Assembly: GCA_947649645.1 (NCBI GenBank)
Contig: CANSSP010000016.1
Coordinates: forward strand, 16,701 to 80,700
Reading direction: 5' to 3'
From: an uncultured Roseburia sp.
GTDB taxonomy: Bacteria; Bacillota; Clostridia; Lachnospirales; Lachnospiraceae
DNA length: 64,000 bases
Shown here: positions 7,362-16,974 of the stretch, piece by piece
Position numbering within the stretch: position 1 is the stretch's first letter
Layout of the letters: the number at the start of each line of letters is the position of its first letter
Translations under genes and position numbers: made by a program
Notes under the pieces: generated by a model
What the model saw: the letters and a program-made list of their open reading frames with translations, nothing else
Told to the model about the DNA's origin: nothing
The model's database searches: none

Positions 7362-8964
7362 TCCACGCACCACACCTTTCCAGACATTTTGTCTCCCCGG
7401 CTCTTTCCGTCTGCCTGCAGACATCACCCGCAGTCTGTTCTTCTTTCTCAGATGCCGCGGACAGACGCCGCAGACCGGATATCAGATCCGACGCCTGCAT
7501 CCCTGCTGTTCCCGTCTCCGGCAGCATCCGGTCTCCCGCCAGCCCGTGCAGATACACGCCGAGCGGCGCCGCCTTATCCACACGCATTCCCTGTGCGAGG
7601 AGAGACGCGATCACACCACTTAAGACATCGCCGCTGCCGGCCGTCGCCATCCCACAGTTCCCGGACAGATTCAGAAAACTTCCGCCGCACGGCACGCCCG
7701 TCACTGTGTGTTCGTCTTTTAACACACATACCACGCCGTTTGTTACGGCATATGTCTCCGCCGTTTCAATCAGACTGCCCTGTATCTCCTCTATACATTT
7801 TCCCGTCAGACGGCTCATTTCCCCCAGGTGCGGCGTCACAATCACTTCCTGTCCGCACCGCTTCGCACAGTCTCTGATCAGAGGAAAAAAACGTTCCGGC
7901 TCCCGCGCAGTCAGATTCAGGGCGTCCGCGTCCAGAAGCACCGGAACCACACTCTCTTTAAGCACCCACTCCAGAAGCTGCGCCGACGCATCCGACACCC
8001 CCATTCCCGGGCCCACGACTACAGCATCCGCCCGGGAAACAGCATCCGCAATCTCTTCGCGTCTCAGCTCCTGCGGCTGGTAAGTCCGCAGCACCGCCTC
8101 CGGCACTGCCGTCTGTATCACCGTCCTGTTTTCCTCCGGCGTAAGCACCAGAACCAGGCCACATCCGGCGGCATATGCCGCCCTGGCACATAATACGGCC
8201 GCTCCCGCCATGTTGCGGCTCCCCGCCACTGCCAGGACCTTTCCGAACGTTCCCTTATTGGAATGACTTTTTCGCACGGGAAGAAAGGCTAAGTCTTCCC
8301 GCGTGAGTACCGCGGTATGTGGCTTTTGCCCAAGCCAGCTGCGCGCATCAATCCCGATCTCTTTCACCGCAATCTCACCGGAATATTCACTGCCCGGCCA
8401 CAGCAGCAGACCAGGCTTTGCAAAAGCAAACGTCACCGTGTAATCTGCCTTAAACGCCGCACCGGGAATACTGCCACAGTCGGCCAGGACCCCGGAAGCG
8501 ATATCGACGGCAATCTTTGTCCCCGGCAGGGCATTCATCGCCTGGATCAAATCCGCATAAACGCCCTCTGGCTTTAGCGACAGCCCTACACCAAACACCG
8601 CGTCGATTACCGCTGTATATATATTCTCTTCCGGAATCTCTCTGCCGATCTTCCCTCCGTAAGCCTCAAAAATCTGTTGCTGCAACAGATTCTGCTCTGA
8701 AGCCTTCCTCTTTTCACCGGCGAAAACGACATCCACATGCAAACCCTCCAGCAGCAGAAGCCTTGCAATTGCAAAACCGTCTCCTCCGTTGTTTCCCGCT
8801 CCGCAGACGACCAGCGTGCGGGACAGGCAGATTCCCCGCCGGTGCAGTTCCTCTACAAATGACAGTGCTGCCCGCTCCATCAGCACAATGGGGGGAATCC
8901 CGAAATATTCCGATGTGTTCGTATCATATTGCCGCATTTCCCGGCTGTCTGCAATATACTGCAT
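7348..8964 (-). CDS. nnr: Bifunctional NAD(P)H-hydrate repair enzyme (epimerase + ADP-dependent dehydratase)
   Basis: 538 residues with two fused domains. The N-terminal YjeF-type epimerase (about 1-215) carries GAGNNGGDGFAIARLL; the C-terminal ribokinase-like dehydratase (about 225-505) carries the NSGNCGMATAGSGDVLSG type motif. Together they repair the hydrated, damaged forms of NADH and NADPH. The ATG at 8964 has GGAGG five nt before it. A tail of about 35 residues after the dehydratase (rich in Glu, Arg and Cys) is not part of either domain. It contains the alr start region on the same strand, so it may be drift rather than function. Confidence 0.95.
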   Translation of the reverse strand: MQYIADSREMRQYDTNTSEYFGIPPIVLMERAALSFVEELHRRGICLSRTLVVCGAGNNGGDGFAIARLLLLEGLHVDVVFAGEKRKASEQNLLQQQIFEAYGGKIGREIPEENIYTAVIDAVFGVGLSLKPEGVYADLIQAMNALPGTKIAVDIASGVLADCGSIPGAAFKADYTVTFAFAKPGLLLWPGSEYSGEIAVKEIGIDARSWLGQKPHTAVLTREDLAFLPVRKSHSNKGTFGKVLAVAGSRNMAGAAVLCARAAYAAGCGLVLVLTPEENRTVIQTAVPEAVLRTYQPQELRREEIADAVSRADAVVVGPGMGVSDASAQLLEWVLKESVVPVLLDADALNLTAREPERFFPLIRDCAKRCGQEVIVTPHLGEMSRLTGKCIEEIQGSLIETAETYAVTNGVVCVLKDEHTVTGVPCGGSFLNLSGNCGMATAGSGDVLSGVIASLLAQGMRVDKAAPLGVYLHGLAGDRMLPETGTAGMQASDLISGLRRLSAASEKEEQTAGDVCRQTERAGETKCLERCGAWNERI

Positions 8965-9021
8965 CTTTTCCTCCGTTTCCGTCCCACTTTTAAGACCTTC
9001 TGAAAGTACGTCCTATATGAT

Positions 9022-9056
9022 AAAAAGGCGCGTCTGCAAATGCAAAGCACCTTTTT
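9022..9056 (-). terminator. Terminator after the coiled-coil gene
   Basis: On the minus strand AAAAAGGTGC pairs with GCGCCTTTTT (one G-T pair) around a 15-nt loop and ends in a T-run. It separates the rex and coiled-coil gene transcript from nnr-alr-ndoA. Confidence 0.75.
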
Positions 9057-9093
9057 CATCGCCGACTGCCTCATCCGGGCGACAGCAACCTTT

Positions 9094-9738
9094 TCACTGT
9101 GAATGCGAACCGGCTTCTCCTGTTTCCTCCGCCTCGCTCTTTTCGTATTCCATGTCAAACAAATCCAGGGTCTGACTGCCAAAAATGTCGTGCAGAAAAG
9201 CATATATCTCTCTGCTGTTCTGTACACAATCCTGTTTTTGTATGATTTTTTTCTTTAGCGCAATCCGCATCTGCCTGATCCACTCCGAAATCTGCTCTGC
9301 CTCCCGTTCATTGACACGCATCTTTTCGTAACAATATTCCATCGTGGAGAGCATCAGATCTTCATTCTTTTCTCTGAGCAGGCGGGGCAGATCAAGCAGA
9401 CGCTCTTCGTATATATCCATCTTTTCATTGATCTTTTCAATCAGACGCCTGTCTTCCTTCAGTCTCCTTCTCTCCAGCGAATCCGCTTTTCCCTCGTCTG
9501 CCCCGTCCATATTAGCGACAATATTGTCCAGCAACGTCGATTTTAGTCCGCGCAGACTCTTTAACTGTGCGCCGCATTCCGCCTGCTCCGCAAGCAGACG
9601 GTTAAACGCCGCCTCCTGCGCCGCGATATCTTTTGTCTTTCCATAGATCGAAAACAGCCTGTGCCATTTTACGTCCAGCACCAGGAACGGAACGTTTACA
9701 TCTGACAGCGCCCTGCGGAATCTCCCTGTGTCCTTCAT
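9094..9738 (-). CDS. Conserved coiled-coil protein of unknown function
   Basis: 214 residues with no signal peptide or membrane segment. After a short globular start (LVLDVKWHRLFSIYGK), almost the whole protein is charged heptad-like helix, with runs such as ERRRLKEDRRLIEKINEK near residue 90. The tail is acidic (YEKSEAEETGEAG). A plausible GAGGTG site precedes the ATG. It lies 45 nt downstream of rex and ends at a terminator, so the two are probably cotranscribed. I do not recognise a named family. The absence of export signals suggests a cytoplasmic structural or adaptor role, which is only an inference. Confidence 0.75.
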   Translation of the reverse strand: MKDTGRFRRALSDVNVPFLVLDVKWHRLFSIYGKTKDIAAQEAAFNRLLAEQAECGAQLKSLRGLKSTLLDNIVANMDGADEGKADSLERRRLKEDRRLIEKINEKMDIYEERLLDLPRLLREKNEDLMLSTMEYCYEKMRVNEREAEQISEWIRQMRIALKKKIIQKQDCVQNSREIYAFLHDIFGSQTLDLFDMEYEKSEAEETGEAGSHSQ

Positions 9739-9783
9739 GTATCACACCTCTTTTGCCCTGTGCCGCCAAAGCGTCGCGCCACT

Positions 9784-10422
9784 TCAATCGTCCCTGTTCT
9801 TTACAATATTGTAAGACAGCTGCATAAGACTGTCAGACAGATGCACATTTTCCACGACAACGTCCTTGTTGAGCAGTTCCAGATCTACATGTGCAAAATT
9901 CCAGATCGCATGAACGCCATTGTCCACCAGACGGTTTGCAACCGCATCCGCTTTCTTTTTCGGCAGCGTCAGCGCCGCGATATCCACCCGGTTTTCCTTA
10001 CAGAACGCCTCCAGTTCATCCAGCATATAAATGCGGATTCCACGCACCAGCTTCTGCTCCAGTACCGGATTGATGTCAAAAAGGCCGATAATCACAAAAC
10101 CAAATTTCTCAAACTTTACATAATTGGCAAGCGCCTGCCCGAGATTACCGGCGCCGATCACAATAATGTTGTGTGTCTGGTCAAGTCCCAGAATCTTTCC
10201 GATTTCCTCATACAGATACTTTACATTATACCCATACCCCTGCTGTCCAAAGCCGCCAAAATTATTCAGATCCTGACGGATCTGAGAAGCCGTGACATTC
10301 ATTCTGCGGCTTAAGTCGTTGGATGAAATGCGCTCCACGCCTGCATCCAGCAGCTCCCCCAGATAACGATAATAGCGCGGCATCCTTCTTATCACAGCCT
10401 GGGATATTTCTTTTTCCCCCAC
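9784..10422 (-). CDS. rex: Redox-sensing transcriptional repressor Rex
   Basis: 212 residues. The N-terminal winged helix (AVIRRMPRYYRYLGELL; MNVTASQIRQDLNNFGGFG) is followed by a Rossmann domain with IVIGAGNLGQALANY. Rex senses the NADH/NAD+ ratio and represses fermentation and hydrogen-metabolism genes. Of two in-frame GTG codons, 10422 is preferred over 10434: AAAGGTGG sits 8 nt before it, and the protein then begins MGEKEISQAVIRR like other clostridial Rex proteins. A perfect consensus promoter lies upstream. The Hyd and Nfn genes at 37-44 kb are natural candidate targets, though no full Rex operator was found there. Confidence 0.95.
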   Translation of the reverse strand: MGEKEISQAVIRRMPRYYRYLGELLDAGVERISSNDLSRRMNVTASQIRQDLNNFGGFGQQGYGYNVKYLYEEIGKILGLDQTHNIIVIGAGNLGQALANYVKFEKFGFVIIGLFDINPVLEQKLVRGIRIYMLDELEAFCKENRVDIAALTLPKKKADAVANRLVDNGVHAIWNFAHVDLELLNKDVVVENVHLSDSLMQLSYNIVKNRDD

Positions 10423-10456
10423 AAAGATGTCCACCTTTCTTACTTCTTACTTGTCT

Positions 10457-10485
10457 ATTATAGAGAAAACAGGGGCGTCTGTCAA
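10457..10485 (-). promoter_or_regulatory. Consensus sigma-A promoter for rex
   Basis: Minus strand: TTGACA (10480-10485), a 17-nt spacer, TATAAT (10457-10462). This is an exact match to consensus with ideal spacing. It lies 35 nt upstream of the preferred rex start. Confidence 0.9.
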
Positions 10486-10573
10486 CGTGCGCGGAAACTG
10501 CCGCGCCGACCTCACGCACCACTCTGAGGGCATATTTTTCTGCACAAAACAGTGCAAAAAACAACAAACGGTA

Positions 10574-12544
10574 TCACAACCGTCTCTCTTCCTCCAGTTC
10601 AATCGACAACGCCTCCCACGTCTCATAACATGCGTCCAGTTCCCCCTGGCATTCTGTCTGTTCTCCGGTAAGCGCACCCAGCTTTGCGGAATTTACGGCG
10701 TTTTCCGGCTTCTGACACTCTGCGTCAATCTCCGCGATCCGCGCTTCCAGCTCCGCGATCCTGGCCTCCGTCTTTTTCAGACTGTTCTCCAGCCTGCGCA
10801 GCCTGGCCTGAACAGCCTTTTTCGTCTGCCAGTCCGCTTTTGTGGATGCAGCGGAAGAATCTTCTTCTCCCGATGCGGCCTGCAGAAATCCCCCTCTTCC
10901 CTGTACCGCGCTCCCTGCGCCCGCAAACGTCTTCGTCATTTCTTCATGCTTCTCCAGATAATAGTCGTAGTTGCCGAGATAATTGACAAGCGTCTCTCCT
11001 GTCAGATCCAGGATGCGCGTCGCCGTCTGATTGATAAAATAGCGGTCATGAGATACGAAAAAAACGGTTCCCGTATACCGTCTTAAAGCCGTCTCTAAAA
11101 TCTCCTTGGAGGTGATATCGAGATGGTTCGTCGGCTCGTCAAGAATCAGAAAATTGGCGTCCGAGAGCATCAGCTTGGCCAGCGATACGCGCCCACGCTC
11201 TCCGCCGCTTAAATCTCCGATCCGTTTAAACACATCGTCTTCCGTAAACAAAAAAGCCGCCAGCACATTCCGGATTTTCGTATTGTTCAGCTTCGGATAG
11301 TCATCTGCAATCTCCGAAAAAATCGTCTTCTCCATATGGAGAAGCTGATGTTCCTGATCGTAATAACCGATATAGACATTCGCTCCCGTCGTGATGGCTC
11401 CGCCGTCCGCAGCGACAAGGCCGTTGATCATCTTTAGAATCGTCGTCTTTCCCGTCCCGTTATTCCCGATCAGAGCCACACGTTCCCCCCTCTTAATCTC
11501 AAAAGAGAGGTCAGAAAAAAGAGTGACCGGAGGATATGACTTGGCCAGGTGCTCCACGGCGAGAACATCGTTTCCGCTGATGACATTCGGCTCGAGCACA
11601 AGATGGATATCCGTATTTTCCTCCGTCGGCTTTTCGATGCGCTCAATTTTATCCAGCATTTTTTCCCGGCTTTCCGCCCTCCGGATGGATTTTTCCCGGT
11701 TGAACGACTTTAATTTTGCGATCACTTCCTCCTGATGCCGGATCTCCTTCTGCTGGTTTAAATACTGCCGGAGCAGATCTTCCCGCACTTTTGCTTTTTT
11801 TCTTGCAAAATCCGTGTAATTTCCCTGATATACAAAGCTTTTATGCTGAAAAATCTCAATCACCTTTGTCACAACGCGGTCCAGAAAATAGCGGTCGTGC
11901 GCCACGATGATAACCGCTCCTTTGTAGTTCATCAGAAAATTTTCCAGCCAGCGGATCGACTCCATATCCAGATGGTTCGTCGGCTCATCTAAAAGCAGAA
12001 CATCCGGTTTTGCCGCCAGAAGGCGCCCCAGGGAGACGCGCGTTTTCTGGCCGCCGGAGAGCTCAGCCATCTTTTTCGTAAACTCCTCCTCCGAAAAGCC
12101 AAGCCCCTTTAAGATGCCCCCCGCCTCACTGCGGTAGGTATAACCGCCGAGCAGTTCAAATTCATGACTCTGTCTGTGATAACTGTCTAACAGCTCCTCC
12201 AGCGCTTTTCCCGAAAGCCCTTCCATTCCGGCCTCCATCTCGCGCAGCCGCTCTTCCATTTTTAAGATATCTCTTCTGGAATTTAAAACTTCTTCATAAA
12301 TTGTCGTCTGCCCCGAGACATCCTGATACTGCGCGAGATAACCGATCGACGTGTCCTTTGCCAGCACCACCTGACCGTCGTCCGCCGCCTCTTCCTGTAC
12401 AATAATTTTAAGCAGCGTAGACTTGCCGGCGCCGTTGACGCCGACAATCGCTGCTTTTTCATTTGCTTCAATATGAAAACTGACTTCTTTTAAAATCTCG
12501 TCCGTCCCAAATGACTTTGAGACATTCTGACAGGATAAAATCAT
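10574..12544 (-). CDS. ABC-F family ATPase (ribosome-associated type)
   Basis: 656 residues with two ATPase domains in one chain and no membrane segments. The first has GVNGAGKSTLLK, signature LSGGQKTRVSLGRLL and Walker B VLLLDEPTNHLD. The second has GNNGTGKTTILK, LSGGERGRVSLAK and LILDEPTNHLD. A charged linker lies between them, and a C-terminal coiled coil (about 570-656) follows. This is the ABC-F layout of proteins that bind the ribosomal E site and relieve stalling (YdiF, YfmR, EttA); some members give antibiotic resistance, which sequence alone cannot decide. The start at 12544 follows GAGAGGAAGT; the longer in-frame extension is unsupported. Confidence 0.92.
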   Translation of the reverse strand: MILSCQNVSKSFGTDEILKEVSFHIEANEKAAIVGVNGAGKSTLLKIIVQEEAADDGQVVLAKDTSIGYLAQYQDVSGQTTIYEEVLNSRRDILKMEERLREMEAGMEGLSGKALEELLDSYHRQSHEFELLGGYTYRSEAGGILKGLGFSEEEFTKKMAELSGGQKTRVSLGRLLAAKPDVLLLDEPTNHLDMESIRWLENFLMNYKGAVIIVAHDRYFLDRVVTKVIEIFQHKSFVYQGNYTDFARKKAKVREDLLRQYLNQQKEIRHQEEVIAKLKSFNREKSIRRAESREKMLDKIERIEKPTEENTDIHLVLEPNVISGNDVLAVEHLAKSYPPVTLFSDLSFEIKRGERVALIGNNGTGKTTILKMINGLVAADGGAITTGANVYIGYYDQEHQLLHMEKTIFSEIADDYPKLNNTKIRNVLAAFLFTEDDVFKRIGDLSGGERGRVSLAKLMLSDANFLILDEPTNHLDITSKEILETALRRYTGTVFFVSHDRYFINQTATRILDLTGETLVNYLGNYDYYLEKHEEMTKTFAGAGSAVQGRGGFLQAASGEEDSSAASTKADWQTKKAVQARLRRLENSLKKTEARIAELEARIAEIDAECQKPENAVNSAKLGALTGEQTECQGELDACYETWEALSIELEEERRL

Positions 12545-12593
12545 ACTTCCTCTCATTCCGCCGCCCAGGCGGCCTTCTTTTTCGTGCCCTGCC

Positions 12594-13805
12594 CTACCGA
12601 AGGCTTTCCTCCAACGCCGCGCGGATGGCCTTGATAAAATCACCACTGTTTAAAACGGTCGGATTGGGATTGGTCGTAATCAGCGCCAGGTCTTTTGTCA
12701 TTTTACCGGACTCGATCGTCTTTATGCAGGCGTCCTCCAGCTTTTTCGCAAAATCGACAAGAGCCGCATTTTTATCGAGCTCCCCGCGCTTCTGTAACGC
12801 TCCGGTCCAGGCAAAAATAGTTGCCACCGAGTTTGTCGACGTCTCTTCCCCTTTTAAATGCTTATAGTAGTGACGCTGGACCGTTCCGTGCGCCGCCTCA
12901 TATTCATAGTATCCTTCCGGAGATACCAGCACAGACGTCATCATGGCAAGAGAGCCGAACGCGCTCGATATCATATCGCTCATCACATCGCCGTCGTAGT
13001 TTTTGCAGGCCCAGATATACCCGCCTTTTGATTTCATGACCCGCGCAACCGCATCGTCGATCAGCGTATAGAAATATTCGATTCCTGCGGCGTCAAATTT
13101 TTCTCTGTACTCCGCATCGAAAATCTCCTGGAATATATCCTTAAATGTGTGATCATATTTTTTGGAAATGGTATCTTTCGTCGCAAACCACAGGTCCTGC
13201 TTCTGGTCGAGCGCATAATTAAAGCAGCTCCTCGCAAAGCTCTCGACAGAACCGCAGAGATTGTGCTGTCCCTGTACCACGCCCGCGCCCGTAAAGTCGT
13301 GAATTAGTTCTCTCGTCTCGGTGCCGTCCTCTGCGGTGTAAACCAGCTCACATTTTCCCGGACCCGGAATTTTAAGTTCGGACGCCTTGTACACATCCCC
13401 GTATGCATGACGCGCGATCGTAATCGGTTTTTCCCAGTTCCTCACGCATGGCTCAATCCCTTTTACGACAATCGGCGTGCGGAACACCGTGCCGTCAAGC
13501 ATCGCGCGGATTGTACCGTTCGGGCTTTTCCACATCTCCTTTAACGTATACTCCGTCATTCTGGCCGCATTCGGCGTGATCGTCGCACACTTTACCGCAA
13601 CCCCGTATTTTCTGGTCGCATTGGCCGAATCCACCGTCACCTGATCGTCTGTATCGTTGCGGCACTTTAAGCCGAGATCATAATATTCCGTATTCAGCTC
13701 GATAAACGGGCTCAATAATTCATCCTTTATCATCTGCCAGAGGATGCGGGTCATCTCATCTCCGTCCATCTCCACCAGCGGGGTCGTCATTTTAATTTTC
13801 TCCAT
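12594..13805 (-). CDS. icd: NADP-dependent isocitrate dehydrogenase, eukaryotic-type
   Basis: 403 residues, a close match to the homodimeric NADP-IDH form found in eukaryotic cytosol and mitochondria and in some bacteria, not to the E. coli type. Marks are [11 protein letters not shown] at the start, the substrate loop [27 protein letters not shown], and the NADP loop [11 protein letters not shown]. It oxidises isocitrate to 2-oxoglutarate and makes NADPH. In a fermenter it would mainly feed glutamate synthesis. The ATG at 13805 follows AAGGGAGAG. It is probably a single-gene unit with its own promoter. Confidence 0.95.
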   Translation of the reverse strand: MEKIKMTTPLVEMDGDEMTRILWQMIKDELLSPFIELNTEYYDLGLKCRNDTDDQVTVDSANATRKYGVAVKCATITPNAARMTEYTLKEMWKSPNGTIRAMLDGTVFRTPIVVKGIEPCVRNWEKPITIARHAYGDVYKASELKIPGPGKCELVYTAEDGTETRELIHDFTGAGVVQGQHNLCGSVESFARSCFNYALDQKQDLWFATKDTISKKYDHTFKDIFQEIFDAEYREKFDAAGIEYFYTLIDDAVARVMKSKGGYIWACKNYDGDVMSDMISSAFGSLAMMTSVLVSPEGYYEYEAAHGTVQRHYYKHLKGEETSTNSVATIFAWTGALQKRGELDKNAALVDFAKKLEDACIKTIESGKMTKDLALITTNPNPTVLNSGDFIKAIRAALEESLR

Positions 13806-13886
13806 CGCGCTCTCCCTTCTTCGCCCGACGGCCCAGAGCCTGAGCCGTCATTATCTGTACCTTTCCATTTTCTCTCTCAACACTTC

Positions 13887-13915
13887 ATTTAACCATTCCT
13901 GCCAGATTTTGTCAA
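13887..13915 (-). promoter_or_regulatory. Sigma-A promoter for icd
   Basis: Minus strand: TTGACA (13910-13915), 17 nt, TTAAAT (13887-13892). The leader between it and icd contains a GACGGC/GCCGTC hairpin (about 13827-13849) of unknown meaning. Confidence 0.65.
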
Positions 13916-13928
13916 TCCACAAATATGT

Positions 13929-14963
13929 CTACGTCATCAGACGCCGCACATCATTGATCACGACAAAAATCATAAACGCAAATAAAAGCATGATTCCGAT
14001 AAAGTGGACCATTCCCTCTTTTTCCGGGTCGACACGCCGCCCCCTGATTACCTCCGCAAACAGGAAGAGAAGCCGTCCCCCGTCCAGGGCCGGAAGCGGC
14101 AGAAGATTCATCACTCCCAGGTTGGCAGACAAAAAAATGGACATATAGAGCATCTGCAGGAAAACGCTGAACCACCCATAGGCAATATTCTTCTCATAGC
14201 CCTCACCGATCATATCCACGATACCGACCGGACCGCTCATCTGCTTTATGCTCACTTTTCCCGTCACAAGCGCCTTTAAACTGTTCAACGTCACCGAAAT
14301 CCAGTATTTTACCTCATACACGCTATATTTTAAGTTGTCAAAAAGGGACCCTGGCTTTCGCGCCGTGCTGCCGAGAAAACCGTACATATAATACCCTTTT
14401 TCCTCGTCAAGCTTTGGCGTAATGCGCACGGTGCGTCGCTCTCCGTCCCGTTCATAAACGATATCGACCGTCTCCCCCGGATGAAACTGCGTATACGCAC
14501 TGATCTCGCGGAAAAAATGAATCCGGCTGCGGTTCATCTTTACGATGACATCTCCTTCCTGCATGCCGGCTTCCTGGGCAGGATACCCTTCCTGCACGCC
14601 GGAAAGAACCGGGAGATCATATCCCGTATTGCAGTTTAATACAAATGCAAAGAAAAATGCCATGATAAAATTAAAAAGCGGTCCCGCAGCCACAACACTG
14701 ATGCGCGCCCAGACCGCTTTTTTCCCAAACGACCGGTCGCTGCTGCTCTCCTCGTCTTCGCCTTCCATCATGCACGCGCCGCCGATCGGGAACAGCTTCA
14801 GCGAATAAGTCGTATCTCCCTTCGTAAAACCGATCAGCGTCGGCCCCATTCCAAGGCAGAACTCATTGACCCTGATTCCGTTCGCCTTCGCCAGAAGAAA
14901 ATGGCCCAGCTCATGAAAAAGAATAATAACACTGAATACGATAAGTGCAACAATGATTTTCAT
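13929..14963 (-). CDS. rseP: Site-2 metalloprotease RseP/RasP (M50)
   Basis: 344 residues. The zinc motif HELGH is in the first membrane segment near residue 18, a PDZ domain (about 115-190) follows, and the second metal-ligand motif NLLPLPALDGGR lies near residue 290. This intramembrane protease cleaves membrane anchors of anti-sigma factors and leftover signal peptides. It is the last gene of the pyrH-frr-uppS-cdsA-dxr-rseP operon, in canonical order. The start has AGTAGG about 5 nt upstream. Confidence 0.95.
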   Translation of the reverse strand: MKIIVALIVFSVIILFHELGHFLLAKANGIRVNEFCLGMGPTLIGFTKGDTTYSLKLFPIGGACMMEGEDEESSSDRSFGKKAVWARISVVAAGPLFNFIMAFFFAFVLNCNTGYDLPVLSGVQEGYPAQEAGMQEGDVIVKMNRSRIHFFREISAYTQFHPGETVDIVYERDGERRTVRITPKLDEEKGYYMYGFLGSTARKPGSLFDNLKYSVYEVKYWISVTLNSLKALVTGKVSIKQMSGPVGIVDMIGEGYEKNIAYGWFSVFLQMLYMSIFLSANLGVMNLLPLPALDGGRLLFLFAEVIRGRRVDPEKEGMVHFIGIMLLFAFMIFVVINDVRRLMT

Positions 14964-14989
14964 ATCAACCTACTTCCCTTTCTTTTCCG

Positions 14990-16132
14990 TCACCATTGTT
15001 CCGAAATCTGCCCGTAAACGGTCTGCTCCGTCATAAGAATCTCATCTACCGTCGGATCTGCGATGTAATCCGCACTGTCCATACAGGATTCTATAATCTC
15101 TGTAATCTCCGGATAGCGGATTTTCTGTTCCAGAAAGAGCGCCACCGCACGCTCGTTGGCCGCGTTAAACACCGTCGGCAGATTACCTCCCCGCTCAAGC
15201 GCCTCATAGGCAAGCGAAAGCCCCTTAAACGTCTTAAGATCCGGCTCCTCAAACGTCAGATTCTTAAGACTGCACAGATTCAGACGCTCCCCCGAAAGGC
15301 TGCGCCGCATCGGATAATAAAGCGCATACTGTATGGGCAGCCGCATATCCGGCGTGCCGAGCTGGGCAATCACTGCGCCGTCGACAAACTCAACCGCCGA
15401 GTGAATAATACTCTGCGGATGGACGACCACCTGTATCTGACCGGGCAGAACGCCGAACAGCCATTTCGCTTCCATTACCTCAAGCCCCTTGTTCACAAGC
15501 GTGGAAGAATCAATTGTGATTTTTCTGCCCATGGACCAGTTCGGGTGCTTTAAAGCATCTTCCACTCTGATATCTTCAAGCTCCTCTTTCTTTTTCCCGC
15601 GGAACGGCCCGCCGGAAGCGGTCAGCAGAATCTTATGCACTGCATTCCGGCCCGCCCCCTGCAGACACTGAAAGATGGCGCTGTGTTCGCTGTCCACCGG
15701 AAGAATCGGAACGCCGCATTCTCTGGCCAGCGGCATGATAAGGTGCCCCGCCGTGACAAGCGTTTCCTTGTTGGCAAGAGCAATCGCCTTCCCTGCCTTA
15801 ATCGCCGCGATCGTCGGCTTAATTCCCAGCATCCCCACAATCGCCGTGACAAAAATCTCACTCTCCGGCTGCACGGCCACCTCGGTCAGCCCCTCCATGC
15901 CGCAGACAATTTTTACATCCAGATCCGCCGTGCGCTGCCGTAAATCCCGTGCGGCATCCTCCTGGAAAACACAGGCAAGCAGAGGCTTAAACTCACGGAT
16001 CTGCTCTTCCATCAGGCGGATATTTCTCCCCGCCGCCAGCGCCGTGACCCGGATATCCTTCTGCTCCCTCACAATCGAAAGTGTCTGCGTGCCAATGGAA
16101 CCCGTAGACCCTAAAACTGCTATTTTTTTCAT
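14990..16132 (-). CDS. dxr: 1-deoxy-D-xylulose 5-phosphate reductoisomerase
   Basis: 380 residues. It converts DXP to MEP with NADPH, the committed step of the MEP isoprenoid route that feeds undecaprenyl phosphate. The NADPH motif LGSTGSIGTQTL is at the start, LPVDSEHSAIFQCL carries metal ligands near residue 150, and the conserved GRKITIDSSTLVNKGLEVME lies near 205. The ATG follows AAGGAGAG. It is encoded between cdsA and rseP. Confidence 0.97.
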   Translation of the reverse strand: MKKIAVLGSTGSIGTQTLSIVREQKDIRVTALAAGRNIRLMEEQIREFKPLLACVFQEDAARDLRQRTADLDVKIVCGMEGLTEVAVQPESEIFVTAIVGMLGIKPTIAAIKAGKAIALANKETLVTAGHLIMPLARECGVPILPVDSEHSAIFQCLQGAGRNAVHKILLTASGGPFRGKKKEELEDIRVEDALKHPNWSMGRKITIDSSTLVNKGLEVMEAKWLFGVLPGQIQVVVHPQSIIHSAVEFVDGAVIAQLGTPDMRLPIQYALYYPMRRSLSGERLNLCSLKNLTFEEPDLKTFKGLSLAYEALERGGNLPTVFNAANERAVALFLEQKIRYPEITEIIESCMDSADYIADPTVDEILMTEQTVYGQISEQW

Positions 16133-16149
16133 TGGTCTCTCCTTTTTGT

Positions 16150-16956
16150 CTAGGGTGAAATCACATACACCGCAAGAAAATAAATAAGCGGCGCCGTAAA
16201 AATCACGCTGTCAAAACGGTCTAAAATACCTCCGTGCCCGGGAATCAGCGTCCCGTAATCCTTAATGTCATAATTCCGCTTGACGGCAGATGCCGCCAGA
16301 TCACCGACCATGGAGACAAGGGCGCCCGCTGCGCAGATACCTGCAAGAAAAAAGATCTGCCGCGACGTCACCCCCATAGCTTCCCTGAATATGATTCCGT
16401 ACAGACCGGCGAGCAGCGCCGCACCGAGCACGCCGCCGACGGCTCCCTCCACCGACTTTTTAGGGCTGAGCCGCGGAGACATTCTGTGTTTCCCGAACTT
16501 CACGCCGACGCAGTACGCGCAGGTATCGCATCCCCAGGAACACAGAAAGATCAGCCAGACAAGATAAGCCCCTGTGGGAAGCTCCCGCGTCCGGTATATG
16601 AACGAGAGCATCACCGCCACATAAAAAACACCGAAAAATGCCGCCAGAACCTGTTCCGTCCGATATTTCGGATAAGTAAACACATACGCCGCCATCAGCA
16701 GAATCAGAAATCCCAGGACGAACACCATCGGATCCGGCAGTAAAGGAAAACGCAGTGCGACATAGTATACTCCTGCGGCAAGATACCCGATCATCCCCGG
16801 CGCTGCCTTTTCAATCCCCAGAATGCGGTACAGTTCGTACATGCCAATATAAGATATCAGCAGTGAAGCCGCTAAGAGGATATCTCCTCCGGCCGTAATC
16901 AGTCCCAACGCGGCAATCACCAGCACGATCCCGCTCAACAGTCTTGTCTTAAACAT
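16150..16956 (-). CDS. cdsA: Phosphatidate cytidylyltransferase
   Basis: 268 residues, about eight membrane segments. It makes CDP-diacylglycerol from phosphatidate and CTP. The family signature near the C-terminus is complete: SAVKRNYDIKDYGTLIPGHG followed by GILDR. The start follows GGGGAGATAAAATC. The neighbours uppS and dxr place it in the usual lipid and isoprenoid operon. Confidence 0.96.
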   Translation of the reverse strand: MFKTRLLSGIVLVIAALGLITAGGDILLAASLLISYIGMYELYRILGIEKAAPGMIGYLAAGVYYVALRFPLLPDPMVFVLGFLILLMAAYVFTYPKYRTEQVLAAFFGVFYVAVMLSFIYRTRELPTGAYLVWLIFLCSWGCDTCAYCVGVKFGKHRMSPRLSPKKSVEGAVGGVLGAALLAGLYGIIFREAMGVTSRQIFFLAGICAAGALVSMVGDLAASAVKRNYDIKDYGTLIPGHGGILDRFDSVIFTAPLIYFLAVYVISP

Positions 16957-16974
16957 GATTTTATCTCCCCACCG

